64,000 nt of DNA from Przewalskia tangutica. Taxonomy: Eukaryota > Streptophyta > Magnoliopsida > Solanales > Solanaceae. The stretch lies in NCBI GenBank assembly GCA_029844215.1, contig CM056721.1, positions 59,251,815-59,315,814 on the forward strand. The letters run 5' to 3'. Below the pieces are notes generated by a model. The model was not told the DNA's origin. It did not search any database and worked only from the letters and a program-made list of their open reading frames with translations. Below, piece by piece: positions 12,509 to 24,504 of this stretch (within the stretch, counting starts at the first letter, position 1; each line of letters opens with the position of its first letter). The position numbers were made by a program, and so were the translations under genes.

Positions 12509-12864
12509 AGAATCTTGATACATTTCAAAAGAATACTGAATCATTTGTTAACAGAAGAGGAACAGTTGGTTTTTAAACAAAAGCTTAAGAGTTATACTAG
12601 CTTTATGGGAAGTTAGGTATAACAACTTAAGAAAGATAAAAGGAACTGTTTACTTGTTTGTTTATAAAAGCCTTGTATTGATTTCTGTTAAGTGTAGCAA
12701 GATTGTTTGATAAGTAGATATATTATGATGCTACCTGTGTTAGTGTCTTGTAATGTTGTGAAAGGGGGTCATTCTTGCTGAGCTTACGTTGCTAAAAGGT
12801 AAGTCCACAGTTTTATCTTGTTATTATATCACCTACCCTCGACTTATTATACCGAGGGCTTGCC

Positions 12865-13120
12865 ACCCTGATGCGTCTATACGCTACGCATCTATGTGAC
12901 TATGCGAGTCGCGGAGTTCCAGGATTGATCATTCCGGTGTTTTAGCCCGACGCGGATGCCCTATGCGGTCGGTGACTATGCGGTCTATCGAGACTATGCG
13001 ACCGCGGAGTCCGCGAGGGTACCGGTTAGCTACCCCGACGCGAGAATACCTCACGCGGTGCAGTGTGACCTATGCGATCGCGGAGTCCGTGATTAGGCAC
13101 GCATAATGATACTATGGGCG
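12865..13120 (+). repeat. ATGCGG-rich degenerate array in E1 LTR
   Basis: Recurrent CTATGCGG, GCGGAGTTCC and CTACCC(T/C)GACGCG-like motifs occupy the LTR position that holds other tandem arrays in sister elements. It is related to the blocks in E4 and E6. Confidence 0.7.
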
Positions 13121-14103
13121 CTGCCTTGCTTCGATCATTCGCGCCTAGAAAAGACCTCACATGATTTACCTATTATTGTTCTTGTTTGTGATATGACACT
13201 ACGCAATTGAACCGATTGTATTTGCAAATGGTTTTAAATACTTTGATTTCATTTAAGTACTTTACGCTTTCACATACTTGGTACTGTAGATCGACCTCCT
13301 TCGGGGGGCTGCGTTCATGCCGCAGGTAAGGGCAAGCAAGTGCTAGATCCGCATCCTTAGGACCTTTTGCGTTGGTGTCAGGAGCTCCATCTTCTCCGGA
13401 GGCTCTACTTTTGGGTATGATCTCCCTGTTGTAGTTATTTTTGCACAGTCAGGGTATGGCGGGGCCTTGTCCTGCCATAGTTGTTTACATTCCTAGAGGT
13501 CTGTAGTCCTATTGTATAGTTGGGATGTAACTGCAAAAACTTGGGTTATATATATATATGCCGAAAGGCAAGCTTTTCATCAGATAAACTGTGTCTCATT
13601 TTACAAATGTTTCATGTCTTGTTTTTATATTCCGCTGATTACTCTGATGTATGACTACTTGGGTGCCCGGGTAAGGCACCAGTCACGGGCCCCGGAACGG
13701 GTCGTGACATGTAATATCTAATTACAATAGAAGGACAAGAGTATTTACCTCGATAAGCCCAAAATTATCCAAGTTAGATGTCGATCCTGAACAAGGTTTA
13801 GCTCCTAAGTTGCACGCTCCGATAGCTCCAAGAAGCCCTTAGAAGTTTCTAAACAACTTCAACTTAAATACTATAAGGGATTTGGGGCTAGGGTATTTTG
13901 GAATAACAACAACACTTGGAGAATATTTCTACCAAAGGGAGGGGGGGTACTTTCGGCTAGAGCCACAAGGCTGGGGAGAGGTCAGTTTGCTAAGCTGCTT
14001 CTGTATGTGGAGAGGAAGGCTTGACGAAACACTACAAAGAGGGGAAGGATTTTCAAGACTTGGAGAAATGATTTGTGGATGAATAATTCATCAACTCAAG
14101 GGG

Positions 14104-14111
14104 TATTTATA
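14104..14111 (-). promoter_or_regulatory. TATA box, E3 LTR fragment
   Basis: TATAAATA on the minus strand in the standard family position. It is now separated from the rest of its LTR. Confidence 0.55.
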
Positions 14112-14239
14112 GGCTTTCAAGGGCCAAGATGAAGCAGTGGCAGTGTAAGTGGAGATTTAGGCAAGTGTCCTTATCCATCTACTACACAAAAATATCCTAC
14201 CAACTCCTTGACCAAAACAAAGCCACAAAATCGTCCAAC

Positions 14240-14244
14240 CCTTG
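14240..14244. repeat. E4 target-site duplication, left (CCTTG)
   Basis: CCTTG precedes the LTR start at 14245 and is repeated at 32711-32715, beyond all of E4 and its nested passenger E5. Confidence 0.9.
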
Positions 14245-14737
14245 TGTTATACCCCGTAGTTCCAGGGTATGTATGCGAGAACGTACGTACGAGAATACGA
14301 CAGAAAGATTGGAAAGGAAGAAAGAGGTGATTTTTCCACGGAAAAGTTTCCGGTTTTTGTGAAGGAAATAGGTTCGTTAATGGGAATTGGATTCCCAGAT
14401 TTGGTATTTGGACTTCTTAGATTATATTAGAATTTTGGAATTTTATTTTCGGAAATGGTCACGTGGGGCCCACGGGAGAAATTTACGGTTTTGTGGGGCC
14501 CACTTTGTTTTCGAGATTTTGGCCATTGTGGATATTTTCGGAAGATGTTTTTTTTGGGCCAATAGAAGGGTGACACGTGTCACCCCGCCTAGTGGCTCGC
14601 CGAATGACATTTGTGCACAACACCTTGCTAGAGTCGTTTTCGACGAAACGCTTTACATAACTTGCGAGGAAAATTCCGCTATGTCTTTTCTTATTTTTGC
14701 GGATTTTTCCGAGAAACGAACATTTTGGACCAACGGA

Positions 14738-14757
14738 GGGTGACACGTGTCACCCTC
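14738..14757 (+). promoter_or_regulatory. Palindromic G-box element in E4 5' LTR
   Basis: A palindrome centred on CACGTG (GAGGGTGACACGTGTCACCC). CACGTG is the plant G-box bound by bZIP and bHLH factors. It lies about 180 bp upstream of the TATA box. An intact copy is at 33850-33868 in E0; variants with an altered centre occur in the other LTRs. Confidence 0.6.
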
Positions 14758-14934
14758 ACATTGGAAGCAAGTGGCGCGCTTAGGCCGATCAGTGGGCAAG
14801 TTGTTGGTAGATATTTGTGTAGATATTTGTGAGGGTTTTGGCGAGTAGGGACTAGGGGCACTTGGGCATATCTTGGCCCTACACTTGCCTAGCACTTGGC
14901 TAGATCTTGGCCATTGGTTGGCCTTTGCTTGACC

Positions 14935-14942
14935 TATAAATA
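14935..14942 (+). promoter_or_regulatory. TATA box, E4 5' LTR
   Basis: TATAAATA after GGCCATTGGTTGGCC and TTGACC. It would drive the E4 genomic RNA, but the 5' LTR is now split by E5 about 650 bp downstream. Confidence 0.72.
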
Positions 14943-16189
14943 CCCTCCTCGAAGACTTCTTCATCCCAAAATCTCTAAGTCTTGAAAGCTTCTTCCTCCC
15001 CTTAGTGTAGTGTCTTGGCCGAGAGTCCCTCCCCTTTGTGAGGCCTTTGCCGAGAGCACCCCTTGGCCGAGAGTTCCCCAGTGGGGTAGGCCGAGGTATA
15101 CACCCCCTGTGGTGTTGTCTCGTATAAATACCCCTCTTGGTAGAAATACTCTCAAAAGTATTACTTATACCCAAATTACCTTAGCCGTATACCTTGTAGT
15201 ATTCCAAAGAAACCTCTATACGTAGAGTCTAAATACTACCGTATGTCCTTTTGTCTCAAACCGAAACCCTAAGGAAATCTTCATTGTTTGATCAAGTATT
15301 TAGGTAGAAGTTGGTTAGAACTTCTAAGGTTGTTTAGTGCGTGGAGCACCGAGTAGAGCTAAGCGTTGCTAAGGATCGACATTTATACTTGGATAATTAT
15401 GGGCTTATCGAGGTAATTATCTTGTCCCTCTATTTGTAATTGGAAATTACATGTTGTTAGATTATATAGTTGAAGTATACTATATATAGAACTAAGCTTA
15501 GTACTGCGGCAATGTCTTTTGACTTAAGCCTGAAGAATAAAGAAAAGAACTGAACTGTGTTACATAGGACTGTATTGCAGTAGACTTGTGTAGTCTTTGT
15601 CAAGACCCGAACCCGGGCCCGTGACTGGTGCCTTACCCCGGGCACCCTAGTGATACAACATCAGAGAAAACCAGCGGAAATACAAACTTAAACATGTAAA
15701 TAGACATGGATCAAGATGAAATAGAAATAGGCCAACCAAAACGGTTGCCTTTCAACATATATATATATACATTTGAACAGTTACAATCCTTACAACCCTG
15801 CCCACAACAAAGGCATGCACTTCTAAGATTTTACAACAACTATGACGGGACAGGGCCCCGCCATACCCCTGAATGTACAAGAACCTATAGACTCAGGGTA
15901 ACATACCAAAGATAAGCCTCCGACGGAACGGAGCTTCCCAAGACGCTGAATGAGATCCTAAACGCGGATCGACAAATGACGATTTCTACTGCGGATGAAC
16001 GCAGCCCCCCGAAGGAGGTCAGTACAACAGGTACCAAGTATGTGAAACTGTAAAGTACTATAAATGAAATCATAGCAGTCTATAAAAAGCAGGAGACATG
16101 CATGATAACCAAACTACGATACAACGTAAGCAACAAGTCAGGGACTCACGCCCTCAAAGTCATCACTCAAATACAACTATGGGTCTCAC

Positions 16190-16545
16190 GCCCACAACAT
16201 CAATCTTGTTCGCATCATGGCCACATGCCCCCGGAATTCTGCATCGGTGTAGACATGCCCATGATGCAACAATAATAACAATGTCGCATGGCCACGCCCG
16301 ACTCTGATCGATGTAGGTATGTCCATGTAACATCAACAACAATATATCGGGTGATCAACCCCGCGCACGCCACATGCCCCCGGAATTCTGCATCGGTGTA
16401 GACATGTCCATGTAGCCACAATAACAATATATCGGGTAATCAACCCTGCCGCATGGCCACACGCCCCCGGAATTCTGCATCGGTGTAGACATGTCCATGT
16501 AACATCAACAACAAGACAACAATCAAAATGGAAACATACCCGTGG
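16190..16545 (-). repeat. ~87-bp tandem array in E5 left LTR
   Basis: About four partial to full units, each with GCCACATGCCCCCGGAATTC then TGCATCGGTGTAGACATG, TCCATGTA and AACAATATATCGGGT. It occupies the same LTR slot as the 33-bp array of E2. Confidence 0.85.
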
Positions 16546-17515
16546 AATTCTCCGTCACTGCCAGCACGTCCAAGTAAGTTCTCAACAAGTCAACCGGCCT
16601 TCTATCGAGAGACGCGGTAACACAGAAATACAACACTTGCACAACAAAGGCTATCATCACAAGCATAGGCAGGTTTCACAACAACAAGCATAGGCAAGTT
16701 TCACCACAACAAGCATAGGCAAGTTATACATCACTCAAAGTACCTTCATTTTATGCCAAAGTCCGGGTTTTAACCCTAAAGTACTACGTACGTTAAATCC
16801 TTTAAAAGATCCGTTTCTTTCACATAAGTCACACAATACCCGTAGTATAAAAATAGTGACTATCTTTAAGTAAACAAACCCCTTCCCCTTTTGTAAGATC
16901 AAGTAACAACATTATTTTCCAAACGTCCAAGTTTGCCTAATTTCAAATGCTCAAGTCACTTATTTTAGAAAGGTTTCATAACTCATAGTCTTATTCACTT
17001 AAGAATATACTTCTTTAAACAACCCGAGAAACATATGCCTTATATGTGAGTAGGTTATTCTTGTTTATAACAATCTTATTACAAAGAAATGCATGATCTA
17101 GAAAATGTAATATCATTTTGTCTCATCTTAGTTTCTATGCAGATGGAGGTTTCTACTGTTTTTAATATAATACATCATTATTCAATACATTTTCCTTTAT
17201 TAGCGCGGTGGTCCGTCGATACACATTCGATTTCCAAATCAAGAAACGTAATTCCTTTTAAAACCAAGTACTCATTACTCACGAATGAGGTTCCACACAA
17301 ACATCCATATTAAGACAATTAAGTTAAGGCTGTTATCTTATAAGATCAAGTCTCTTAACTTCTTAAAAACAGTAAACCATTTTCTTTACCTCTCTTAAGA
17401 CGTTATACCTAACTCCCCATAAAGCTAGTATAACTCTTTTAAAACCTTTAAAACCAAGTGTTACTATTCTTTTAAAAATGGTTTCTTAGCATTTTAAATA
17501 CATTCAAGGTTCTTA

Positions 17516-17705
17516 TTATTCAAAGCTTAAGTCAAAAGACATTGCCGCACAACTACGTTCAATTAGCACACGACGTCTACCGTACTATATATTATTCAGC
17601 TTAAGTCAAAAGACATTGCCGCATAACCACGCTCAATTAGCACACGACGCCTATCGTATTATATATTATTCGGGCTTAAGTCAAAAGACATTGCCGCACT
17701 ATACA
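17516..17705 (-). repeat. ~80-bp tandem repeat in E5 left LTR
   Basis: Three copies of a unit containing CTTAAGTCAAAAGACATTGC, ACTACGTTCAATTAGCACAC and the CTACCGTACTATATATTATT block. Other LTRs have one copy or the short 37-bp form. Confidence 0.8.
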
Positions 17706-18500
17706 TATCTTCCTTTAAAATATCATGCTCAAGAGTATAGGAAGAATCACATACCTCGCGACGATTATCGACTATTAGCAAAACGCCCACGGCTATAACC
17801 CGCTAGCCTTGTCAACCTTCTAAGTATCACATGCTACTTGCAAAACATTCAACCAATAAAGGTTATCAGTATACTGTAATAGAGTCCTATGTAAGTTAAG
17901 TTTAAATTCTACTTATTCTTCGGATGTGATTTCAGTTCAAGTCTATTCTAATATCCTTCTATTACGCTCAATTCTCTTCTATGAATCTTATATTCACTTC
18001 TATACTACCATAGTATGTAATTTCCAATTACAATAAGGACAAGAGTATTTACCTCAGAAGCCCAAAATTATCCAAGTTTAATGTCGCTCCTGAGCAACGT
18101 TTAGCTCCTACTCCGAGTGCTCCAATCCGCTCCAAACAACCCTTAGAAGTTCTACGCAACTTCTACTTAACACTTCAACCGACTATGAAGGTTGTCCTTA
18201 GGGTTTCATTTAGTGGCTAAAGAAAGTCTAATAGTATTTGGGCTTTTGTATAAGTGTAACTGGGAATACTACAAGGTATTTGGGCCAAGGTATTTGGACA
18301 TAACAACAATACTAGGAGAGTATTTCTATACTACAACAAGGGGTATTATACGAAACAACTAGGCAGGGAGTGGGGTAGACTCTCGCCAAGGCTTCTCGGG
18401 GCGGGGTTAGTGTGGCGGACGAAAGTAAGCAAGAGGGAGGGGGAAAGATTTTTCAAGACTTAGGCAATTTTGGATGAAGAAGTTCATCAACATGAAGGGG

Positions 18501-18508
18501 TATTTATA
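18501..18508 (-). promoter_or_regulatory. TATA box, E5 left LTR
   Basis: TATAAATA on the minus strand, standard family context. Confidence 0.68.
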
Positions 18509-18899
18509 GGTCAAGCAAAGGTCAACCAATGGCCAAGATCCATCCAAGTGTTAGGCAAGTGTAAGGCTAAGATTAAGCCAAGTACACCTTATCTATCTAC
18601 CACCAAAATATCCTACCTAACCCTTGACTAAAAGCCAAGGCCAAATCGTCCAAGAGGACGCATCAAGTGCTCCAATTAGAGGGTGACAAGTGTCGCCCTC
18701 TCGTTGGTCCAAAATGTTTCGTCTCTCGGAAAAATCCGCAAAAATTATAAATGACATAGTCGGAATTTTCCCTACGAAAGTCGTGGAAACGTTCACGAAA
18801 ACGACTCTTTCGCACTTGTGCACAATTTCGAATCTTGCCTAACTTTAAGGCTCAAATTTCTACGCACGCCCCACGCATATACTGAAATACGGTATAACA

Positions 18900-18933
18900 T
18901 TCTCCTCCTAGAAACATTCGTCCCGAATGTTCC
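18900..18933 (-). other. E5 polypurine tract and hairpin
   Basis: Minus-strand AGGAGGAGAA tract preceded by the ACATTCGGGACGAATGT hairpin, abutting the LTR at 18899. Confidence 0.85.
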
Positions 18934-19814
18934 TTCTCACCTCACAACATACACGCCAGGTATGGTCTTCACCATCGCATTTACGAAACCAAACATGCCA
19001 CACCGCCACAAAATAACATGCGCAAGAAACCCAAATCCAAGCCAACGAGGAATCACCTGTTATCAGAAAAGTTCCAACCAAGGTCTAAAATATACTCCCT
19101 TCGCACCTTCATTCCTCAAAAGAAACGATCACACACGTTCACTTCTCCCCTATCTCGTAGTACCCTTCTCGAACACTCGAACTCTTCCTAGTACACGTAA
19201 CACACTTCAGTCAACGTTTGCTTTCCAAACTTGGAGTCACTACCTCCAAACTTGGACACCTTACTAGCCTCGATCTCCCTTAAGGCCATTCCCGGCCTTC
19301 ACGAACCGATTCTGGTAGAACGTATCCACGAACTCATACGATGGTCATCTAAACTTGGGCCTAGCACCCTCGTGACCCTGCCACCTGGCGGGACCACCCA
19401 GAGCTGACCCTTCCTCGAAACAGGACGCGGGTTGGCCCGCAACATGGCCCCAACCCGACCCACTTAACGCATCACGCTCTTGTTCCCCGATCCGGAACAA
19501 TCTTACCTCTACAGGTCATGAAAGCTACCACTTCCATTGCACACTACCCAGGGACTTTATCACACAAAACGTTCTAGGCATAAAAATGTACTCCGACAAG
19601 GATCACTTGCAAAATCTGGTACTCAAGACGGCCTTACATCTAAGGTCTCAACTGTAATATTCTAAGGTTCATCATTTTCTCACCCTCAAGCTTACCCTTC
19701 TCACTAACCAGGTTCTACATCACATTTTAGCATAAAGCTATCCGAACATAACACTAGTCACATCAACAACATCAATACATACAAAACTCTAGAGGGTTAG
19801 GGATATACCTGAAT
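18934..19814 (-). other. E5 interior spacer with conserved block
   Basis: It lies between gag and the polypurine tract. A block at about 19200-19470 is conserved with E7 and E8 and is largely open on the plus strand, antisense to gag (…KAIPGLHEPILVERIHELIR…). No known protein is recognised. Confidence 0.55.
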
Positions 19815-21009
19815 CTACCGCTCCTCTCTAATCATAGGCACACTGCAGGCGCATAGTCAGTAGGCGTGATGAACCACCATCGATCCCGGCCGAGTCGTAA
19901 CATCCGTCTACCTTGGCCTGGACAGCCTCGCAAAATGGCCCCGCCGCAAAAATAACAAGCTCCTCGCACCACGACATTCCCGAAATGCGCCTACCACATC
20001 GACCACACCGAGGTAGGGTGATCGCACTGCCAACACCCCTACTCCTCGACACTAACCCACGGAGCTCGACCGCTTCCCGAAGGTTGTGGAGGACCACTCT
20101 GACCGGGCGGAGGTACAAAACTAGTTCGCTGAGGCGGTCCGCCTCGAAAGTCACCAAAGGACCGCCGTTGCTCGCCCTCTTCGCCGATTGGTCATTCCGC
20201 CGATTTCTCCGCCTCACCTCTGCGCATAAGCTCGCGACGCGGCAATGTCCATGCCCGTCTCAAGAGCTACACGAACAACTCGCTAGGTAATCATCGAGCC
20301 CTCGTAACATATCGGTGCACTCGATCCTCCATACTAGCTACTAATGCGGAACATACCGCCAATGAGTCGAACTCACATTGTACTCCCGAATCAGACGCCT
20401 GCTCGCCTCAACATCAAAAATTGTTTACCGAGCCCTCCTCATCCGCGAGGCAAGAAATGTGCCGAAGGCCCCAAAACTCGCCCCAAACGGCCGAAGTGCA
20501 TCCTCTCCCGACAGCTCCCACGATCAAACCCCGATCATGCGGTATCACGCACCGATGCGAACCTAGGACCACCGACTCGGTCTCCAAGCCTTGATCACTC
20601 ATGATCCAGAATCGTCGGATGAACTCCTCGGATCATCCTCGTGCCTCGACCGTAGAACTCAAGCGGCTACATCTCGTAAAGTCCTCGTAGCCTCAAACTA
20701 TCCGATCTAGGGTGAACCACTGGCGCCATCGAATCGCCGGCCCAGCTTATCCTCATATTCGCCACGACCGCCAAGAATCGCCATCTCCTTGTAACCCATC
20801 TCTTCTCGCCTGCATCGTGGACGAGGCTCGTGTATCGCAGCCTCGCAGCCCATCGCCGCGCTCTAAACTCGCTGGTGCCGGGCGGCGCGCGAAACCCGGG
20901 CCGAAGGCACTGCTCGTATCGACCGGCTCGCGCTCGCACTCCTCAGTATCCCACTAGCGGCTCTCGGCCGCTGCCTTGCCCGTCTGGCTCGTTGCCTTAC
21001 GCGAGGCAT
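19815..21009 (-). pseudogene. E5 gag, frameshifted
   Basis: The ATG is at 21009-21007 (minus strand GATTATGCCTCGCG) and the end is near the GGAGCGGTAG-type stop at 19815-19817. Length is about 1.2 kb, full for this subfamily. Fragments in several minus frames match Ty3/gypsy gag (Retrotrans_gag type): SDQGLETESVVLGSHRC and AVWGEFWGLRHISCLADE near 20600-20430, then a region with CGRCGRR near 19990. The longest open stretch is 129 codons (20217-19828). A canonical CCHC knuckle is not visible in one frame. Confidence 0.7.
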
Positions 21010-21193
21010 AATCGTAAAGGAAAGGAATACGTCGGAGGGTCCAACTTATCACACGCCTAAGGCACGATCTCGGAATGAGAAGAAATGGAAACCAATCCTA
21101 AATGTCCTATAGCCTCACGATTATAGATGCGCACAACACACCGATAATCAAGACTCTACTAGACACGGCTCAGACACTTTCCGAGGATTAATC

Positions 21194-21204
21194 GCTCGAT
21201 ACCA
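21194..21204 (-). other. E5 primer binding site
   Basis: Minus-strand TGGTATCGAGC, tRNA-iMet type, 3 bases from the LTR. Confidence 0.85.
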
Positions 21205-21789
21205 CTTTGTCAAGACCCAACTCGCCCGTGATCGTGCCTTACCCCGCACCCTAGTGATACAACATCGAGAAAACCAATGGAAATACAAACTTAAACATGT
21301 AAATAGACATGGATCAAGATGAAATAGAAATAGGCCAACCAAAACGGTTGCCTTTCAACATATATATATATACATTTGAACAAGCATAATCCTTACAACC
21401 TCGCCCACAACAAAGGCATGCACTCTAAGATTTTACAACAACTATGACGGACAGGCCCCGCCATACCCCGAATGTACAAGAACCTATAGACTGTGGTAAC
21501 ATACCAAAGATAAGCCTCCGACGGACGGAGCTTCCCAAGACGCCGAATGAGATCCTAAACGCGGATCGACGGTAGATGTACTTCTACCGCGATGAACGCA
21601 CTTCAAGGAGGTCGATAACAGTACAAGTATGTGAAATCAGAAAGTACTATAAATGAAATCATAGCGATTATAAAAAGCAGGAGACATGCATGATAACCAA
21701 ACTACAGTACACAACGTAAAAGCAGCCAAGTCAGGGACTCACGCCCTCAAAGTCATCACTCAAATACAACTATGGGTCTCACGCCCACA

Positions 21790-22150
21790 ACATCAATCTT
21801 GTTCGCATCACGCCACATGCCCCGGACTCGTGCCGGTGTAGACATGCTCATGATGCAACAATAATAACAATGTCGCATGGCCACATGCCCCCGGAATTCT
21901 GCATCGATGTAGGCATGTCCATGTAACATCAACAACAATATATCGGGTGATCAACCCTGCCGCATGGCCACATGCCCCCGGAATTCTGCATCGGTGTAGA
22001 CATGTCCATGTAGCCACAATAACAATATATCGTAATCAACCCCGCCGCACGGCCACACGCCCCTGAATCCAGACGGTGTAGACATGTCCATGTAACATCA
22101 ACAACAAGACAACAATCAAAATGGAAACATACCCGTGGAATTCTCCACAT
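21790..22150 (-). repeat. ~87-bp tandem array in E5 right LTR
   Basis: The same unit as the left LTR. Several copies show lost bases at CCGG, CTG and CAG relative to the left array. Confidence 0.85.
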
Positions 22151-23103
22151 CGCCAAAGACGCCCAAGTAAGTTCTCAACAAGTCAACCGGCCTTCTATCG
22201 AGAGACGCGGTAACACAGAAATACAACACTTGCACAACAAAGGCTATCATCACAAGCATAGGCAGGTTTCACAACAACAAGCATAGGCAAGTTTCACCAC
22301 AACAAGCAAGTTATACATCACTCAAAGTACCTTCATTTTATGCCAAAGTCCGGGTTTTAACCCTAAAGTACTACGTACGTTAAATCCTTTAAAAGATCCG
22401 TTTCTTTCACATAAGTCACACAATACCCGTAGTATAAAAATAGTGACTATCTTTAAGTAAACAAACCCCTTCCCCTTTTGTAAGATCAAGTAACAACATT
22501 ATTTTCCAAACGTCCAAGTTTGCCTAATTTCAAATGCTCAAGTCACTTATTTTAGAAAGGTTTCATAACTCATAGTCTTATTCACTTAAGAATATACTTC
22601 TCTTTTAAACAACCTGAGAAACATATGCCTTATATGTGAGTAGGTTATTCTTGTTTATAACAATCTTATTACAGCAGGCATGATCTAGAAAATGTAATAT
22701 CATTTTGTCTCATCTTAGTTTCTATGCGGATGGAGGTTTCTACTGCTTTTAATATAATACATCATTATTCAATACATTTTCCTTTATTAGCGCCATGTGG
22801 TCCTGTCGATACACATTACGATTTCCAAATCAAGAAACGTAATTCCTTTTAAAACCAAGTACTCATTACTCACGAATGAGGTTCCACACAAACATCCATA
22901 TTAAGACAATTAAGTTAAGTCTCATATCTTATAAGATCAAGTCTCTTAACTTCTTAAAAACAATAAACCATTTTCTTTACCTCTCTTAAGACGTTATACC
23001 TAACTCCCATAAAGCTAGTATAACTCTTTTTAAAACCTTTAAAACCAAGTGTTACTCTTTCTTTTAAAAATGGTTTCTTAGCATTTGAAATACATTCAAG
23101 GTT

Positions 23104-23300
23104 CTTATTATTCGGGCTTAAGTCAAAAGACATTGCCGCATAACCACGTTCAATTAGCACACGTCGCCTACCGTACTATATATTATTCAGGCTTAAGTCA
23201 AAAGACATTGCCGTACAACTACGTTCAATTAGCACACGTACGTCTACCGTACTATATATTATTCAGGCTTAAGTCAAAAGACATTGCCGTACTATACATA
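23104..23300 (-). repeat. ~80-bp tandem repeat in E5 right LTR
   Basis: Counterpart of 17516-17705, three copies of the GGCTTAAGTCAAAAGACATT unit. Confidence 0.8.
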
Positions 23301-24099
23301 TCTTCCTTTAAAATATCATGCTCAAGAGTATAGGAAGAATCACATACCTCGCGACGATTATCGACTATTAGCAAAACGCTCACGGCTATAACCCGCTAGC
23401 CTTGTCCACCTTCTAAGTAGCACATGCTACTTGCAAAACATTCAACCAATAAAGGTTATCACCATCTGAATACACCCCATGTAAGTACAGTTAACTTCTA
23501 CTTATTCTTCCGATGTGATTTGGTTCAAGTCTATTCTGTAATATCCTTCTATTACAGTTCAATTCTCTTCTATGAATCTTATATTCACTTCTATACTACC
23601 ATAGTATGTAATTTCCAATTACAATAGAAGGACAGTAGTATTTACCTCGGTAAGCCCAAAAATTATCCAAGTTTAATGTCGCTCCTGAGCAACGTTTAGC
23701 TCCTACTCCGAGTGCTCCAATCCGCTCCAAACAACCCTTAGAAGTTCTACGCAACTTCTACTTAACACTTCAACCGACTATGAAGGTTTTCCTTAGGGTT
23801 TCATTTAGTGGCTAAAGAAAGTATAATAGTATTTGGGCTTTTGTATAAGTGTAACCTTGGGAATACTACAAGGTATTTGGGCCAAGGTATTTGGACATAA
23901 CAACAATACTAGGAGAGTATTTCTATACTACAATAAGGGGTATTATACGAAAACAACTAGGCTAGGGAGGGGGGGGTAGACCTCTCGGCCAAGGCTTCTC
24001 AAGGGGCGGGGTTAGTGTGGACGAAAGTAAGCAAGAGGGAGGAAAGAGTATTCAAGACTTAGGCAATTTTGGATGAAGAAGTTCATCAACATGAAGGGG

Positions 24100-24107
24100 T
24101 ATTTATA
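24100..24107 (-). promoter_or_regulatory. TATA box, E5 right (5') LTR
   Basis: TATAAATA on the minus strand. This is the promoter copy for E5 genomic RNA. Confidence 0.7.
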
Positions 24108-24504
24108 GGTCAAGCAAAGGCCAACCAATGGCCAAGATCCATCCAAGTGTTAGGCAAGTGTAAGGCTAAGATTAAGCCAAGTACACCTTATCTATCTACC
24201 ACCAAAATATCCTACCTAACCCTTGACTAAAAGCCAAGGCCAAATCGTCCAAGAGGGCGCCTCAAGTGCTCAATTAGAGGGTGACAAGTGTCGCCCTCTC
24301 GTTGGTCCAAAATGTTTCGTCTCTCGGAAAAATCCGCAAAAATTATAAATGACATAGTCGGAATTTTCCCTACGAAAGCTGTGGAAACGTTTCGCCGGAA
24401 AACGACTCTTTTCGGCACTTGTGCACAATTTCGAATCTTGCCTAACTTTAAGGCTCAAATTTCTCGCACGCCCCACGCATATACTCGAAATACGGGGTAT
24501 AACA

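Larger units (their letters stand above)
1..13709 (+). mobile_element. E1: Ty3/gypsy chromovirus, 3' part, interrupted by E2
   Basis: This is the 3' portion of an autonomous-type LTR retrotransposon. The visible parts are the end of pol, a spacer, a polypurine tract and a 3' LTR. The LTR is split after 58 bp by E2 and resumes at 11301. The outer end is a clean TCGTGACA at 13709. The next bases (TGTAA) belong to a minus-strand LTR fragment (E3), so E1 inserted into that LTR. Its 5' LTR, gag, protease and most of the reverse transcriptase lie left of the window, so its other target duplication cannot be checked. Confidence 0.9.
11301..13709 (+). repeat. E1 3' LTR, second part
   Basis: It continues the LTR interrupted at 2234 and ends GGGTCGTGACA. 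With the first part the LTR is about 2.47 kb, shorter than the 3.2-3.8 kb of the gag-only elements. It has a TATA box at 11637-11644, a 37-bp triplet repeat at 12388-12508 and an ATGCGG-rich block near 12865-13120. Confidence 0.9.
13710..14244 (-). repeat. E3 LTR fragment, middle part
   Basis: Minus-strand family LTR sequence (TGTAATATCTAATTACAATAG, CCTCGATAAGCCC, TATTTATAGG). It is cut on the left by the end of E1 and on the right by the start of E4, and resumes at 32716. It is the landing site for both. Confidence 0.88.
14245..15597 (+). repeat. E4 5' LTR, first part
   Basis: It starts TGTTATACCCCGTAGTTCC and is interrupted by E5 in the GACTTGTGTAGT region. It has two copies of the GGGTGACACGTGTCACCC-type palindrome (about 14566-14585 and 14738-14757). 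Confidence 0.92.
15598..18899 (-). repeat. E5 3' LTR (left)
   Basis: 3302 bp. It contains the ~87-bp array (16190-16545), a second array of the TTAAGTCAAAAGACATTGCC motif (17516-17705) and a TATA box (18501-18508). Confidence 0.93.
15598..24504 (-). mobile_element. E5: complete gag-only LTR element nested in E4
   Basis: Minus-strand element with LTRs at 15598-18899 and 21208-24504 and a 2.3-kb interior. Both outer ends are intact (TGTCAAGACC and GGTATAACA). The flanking 5-mers (GTCTT left, ATCGA right) do not match. The empty site can be read from the sister LTR of E4 near 30284-30300, and CTG-context changes may have obscured the duplication. It shares the long gag and spacer with E7 and E8, and the CTTGACA-type LTR end with E7. 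Confidence 0.9.
21208..24504 (-). repeat. E5 5' LTR (right)
   Basis: 3297 bp, TGTCAAGACC to GGTATAACA, highly similar to 15598-18899. Confidence 0.93.

Noticed and set aside
16098..16427. Open frames of about 70 codons over the E5 array
   Set aside because: They are on both strands over a tandem repeat and lack similarity to any known family.
20712..21060. Plus-strand frames over the E5 gag region
   Set aside because: They are shadows of the minus-strand gag; the conserved gag motifs read on the other strand.
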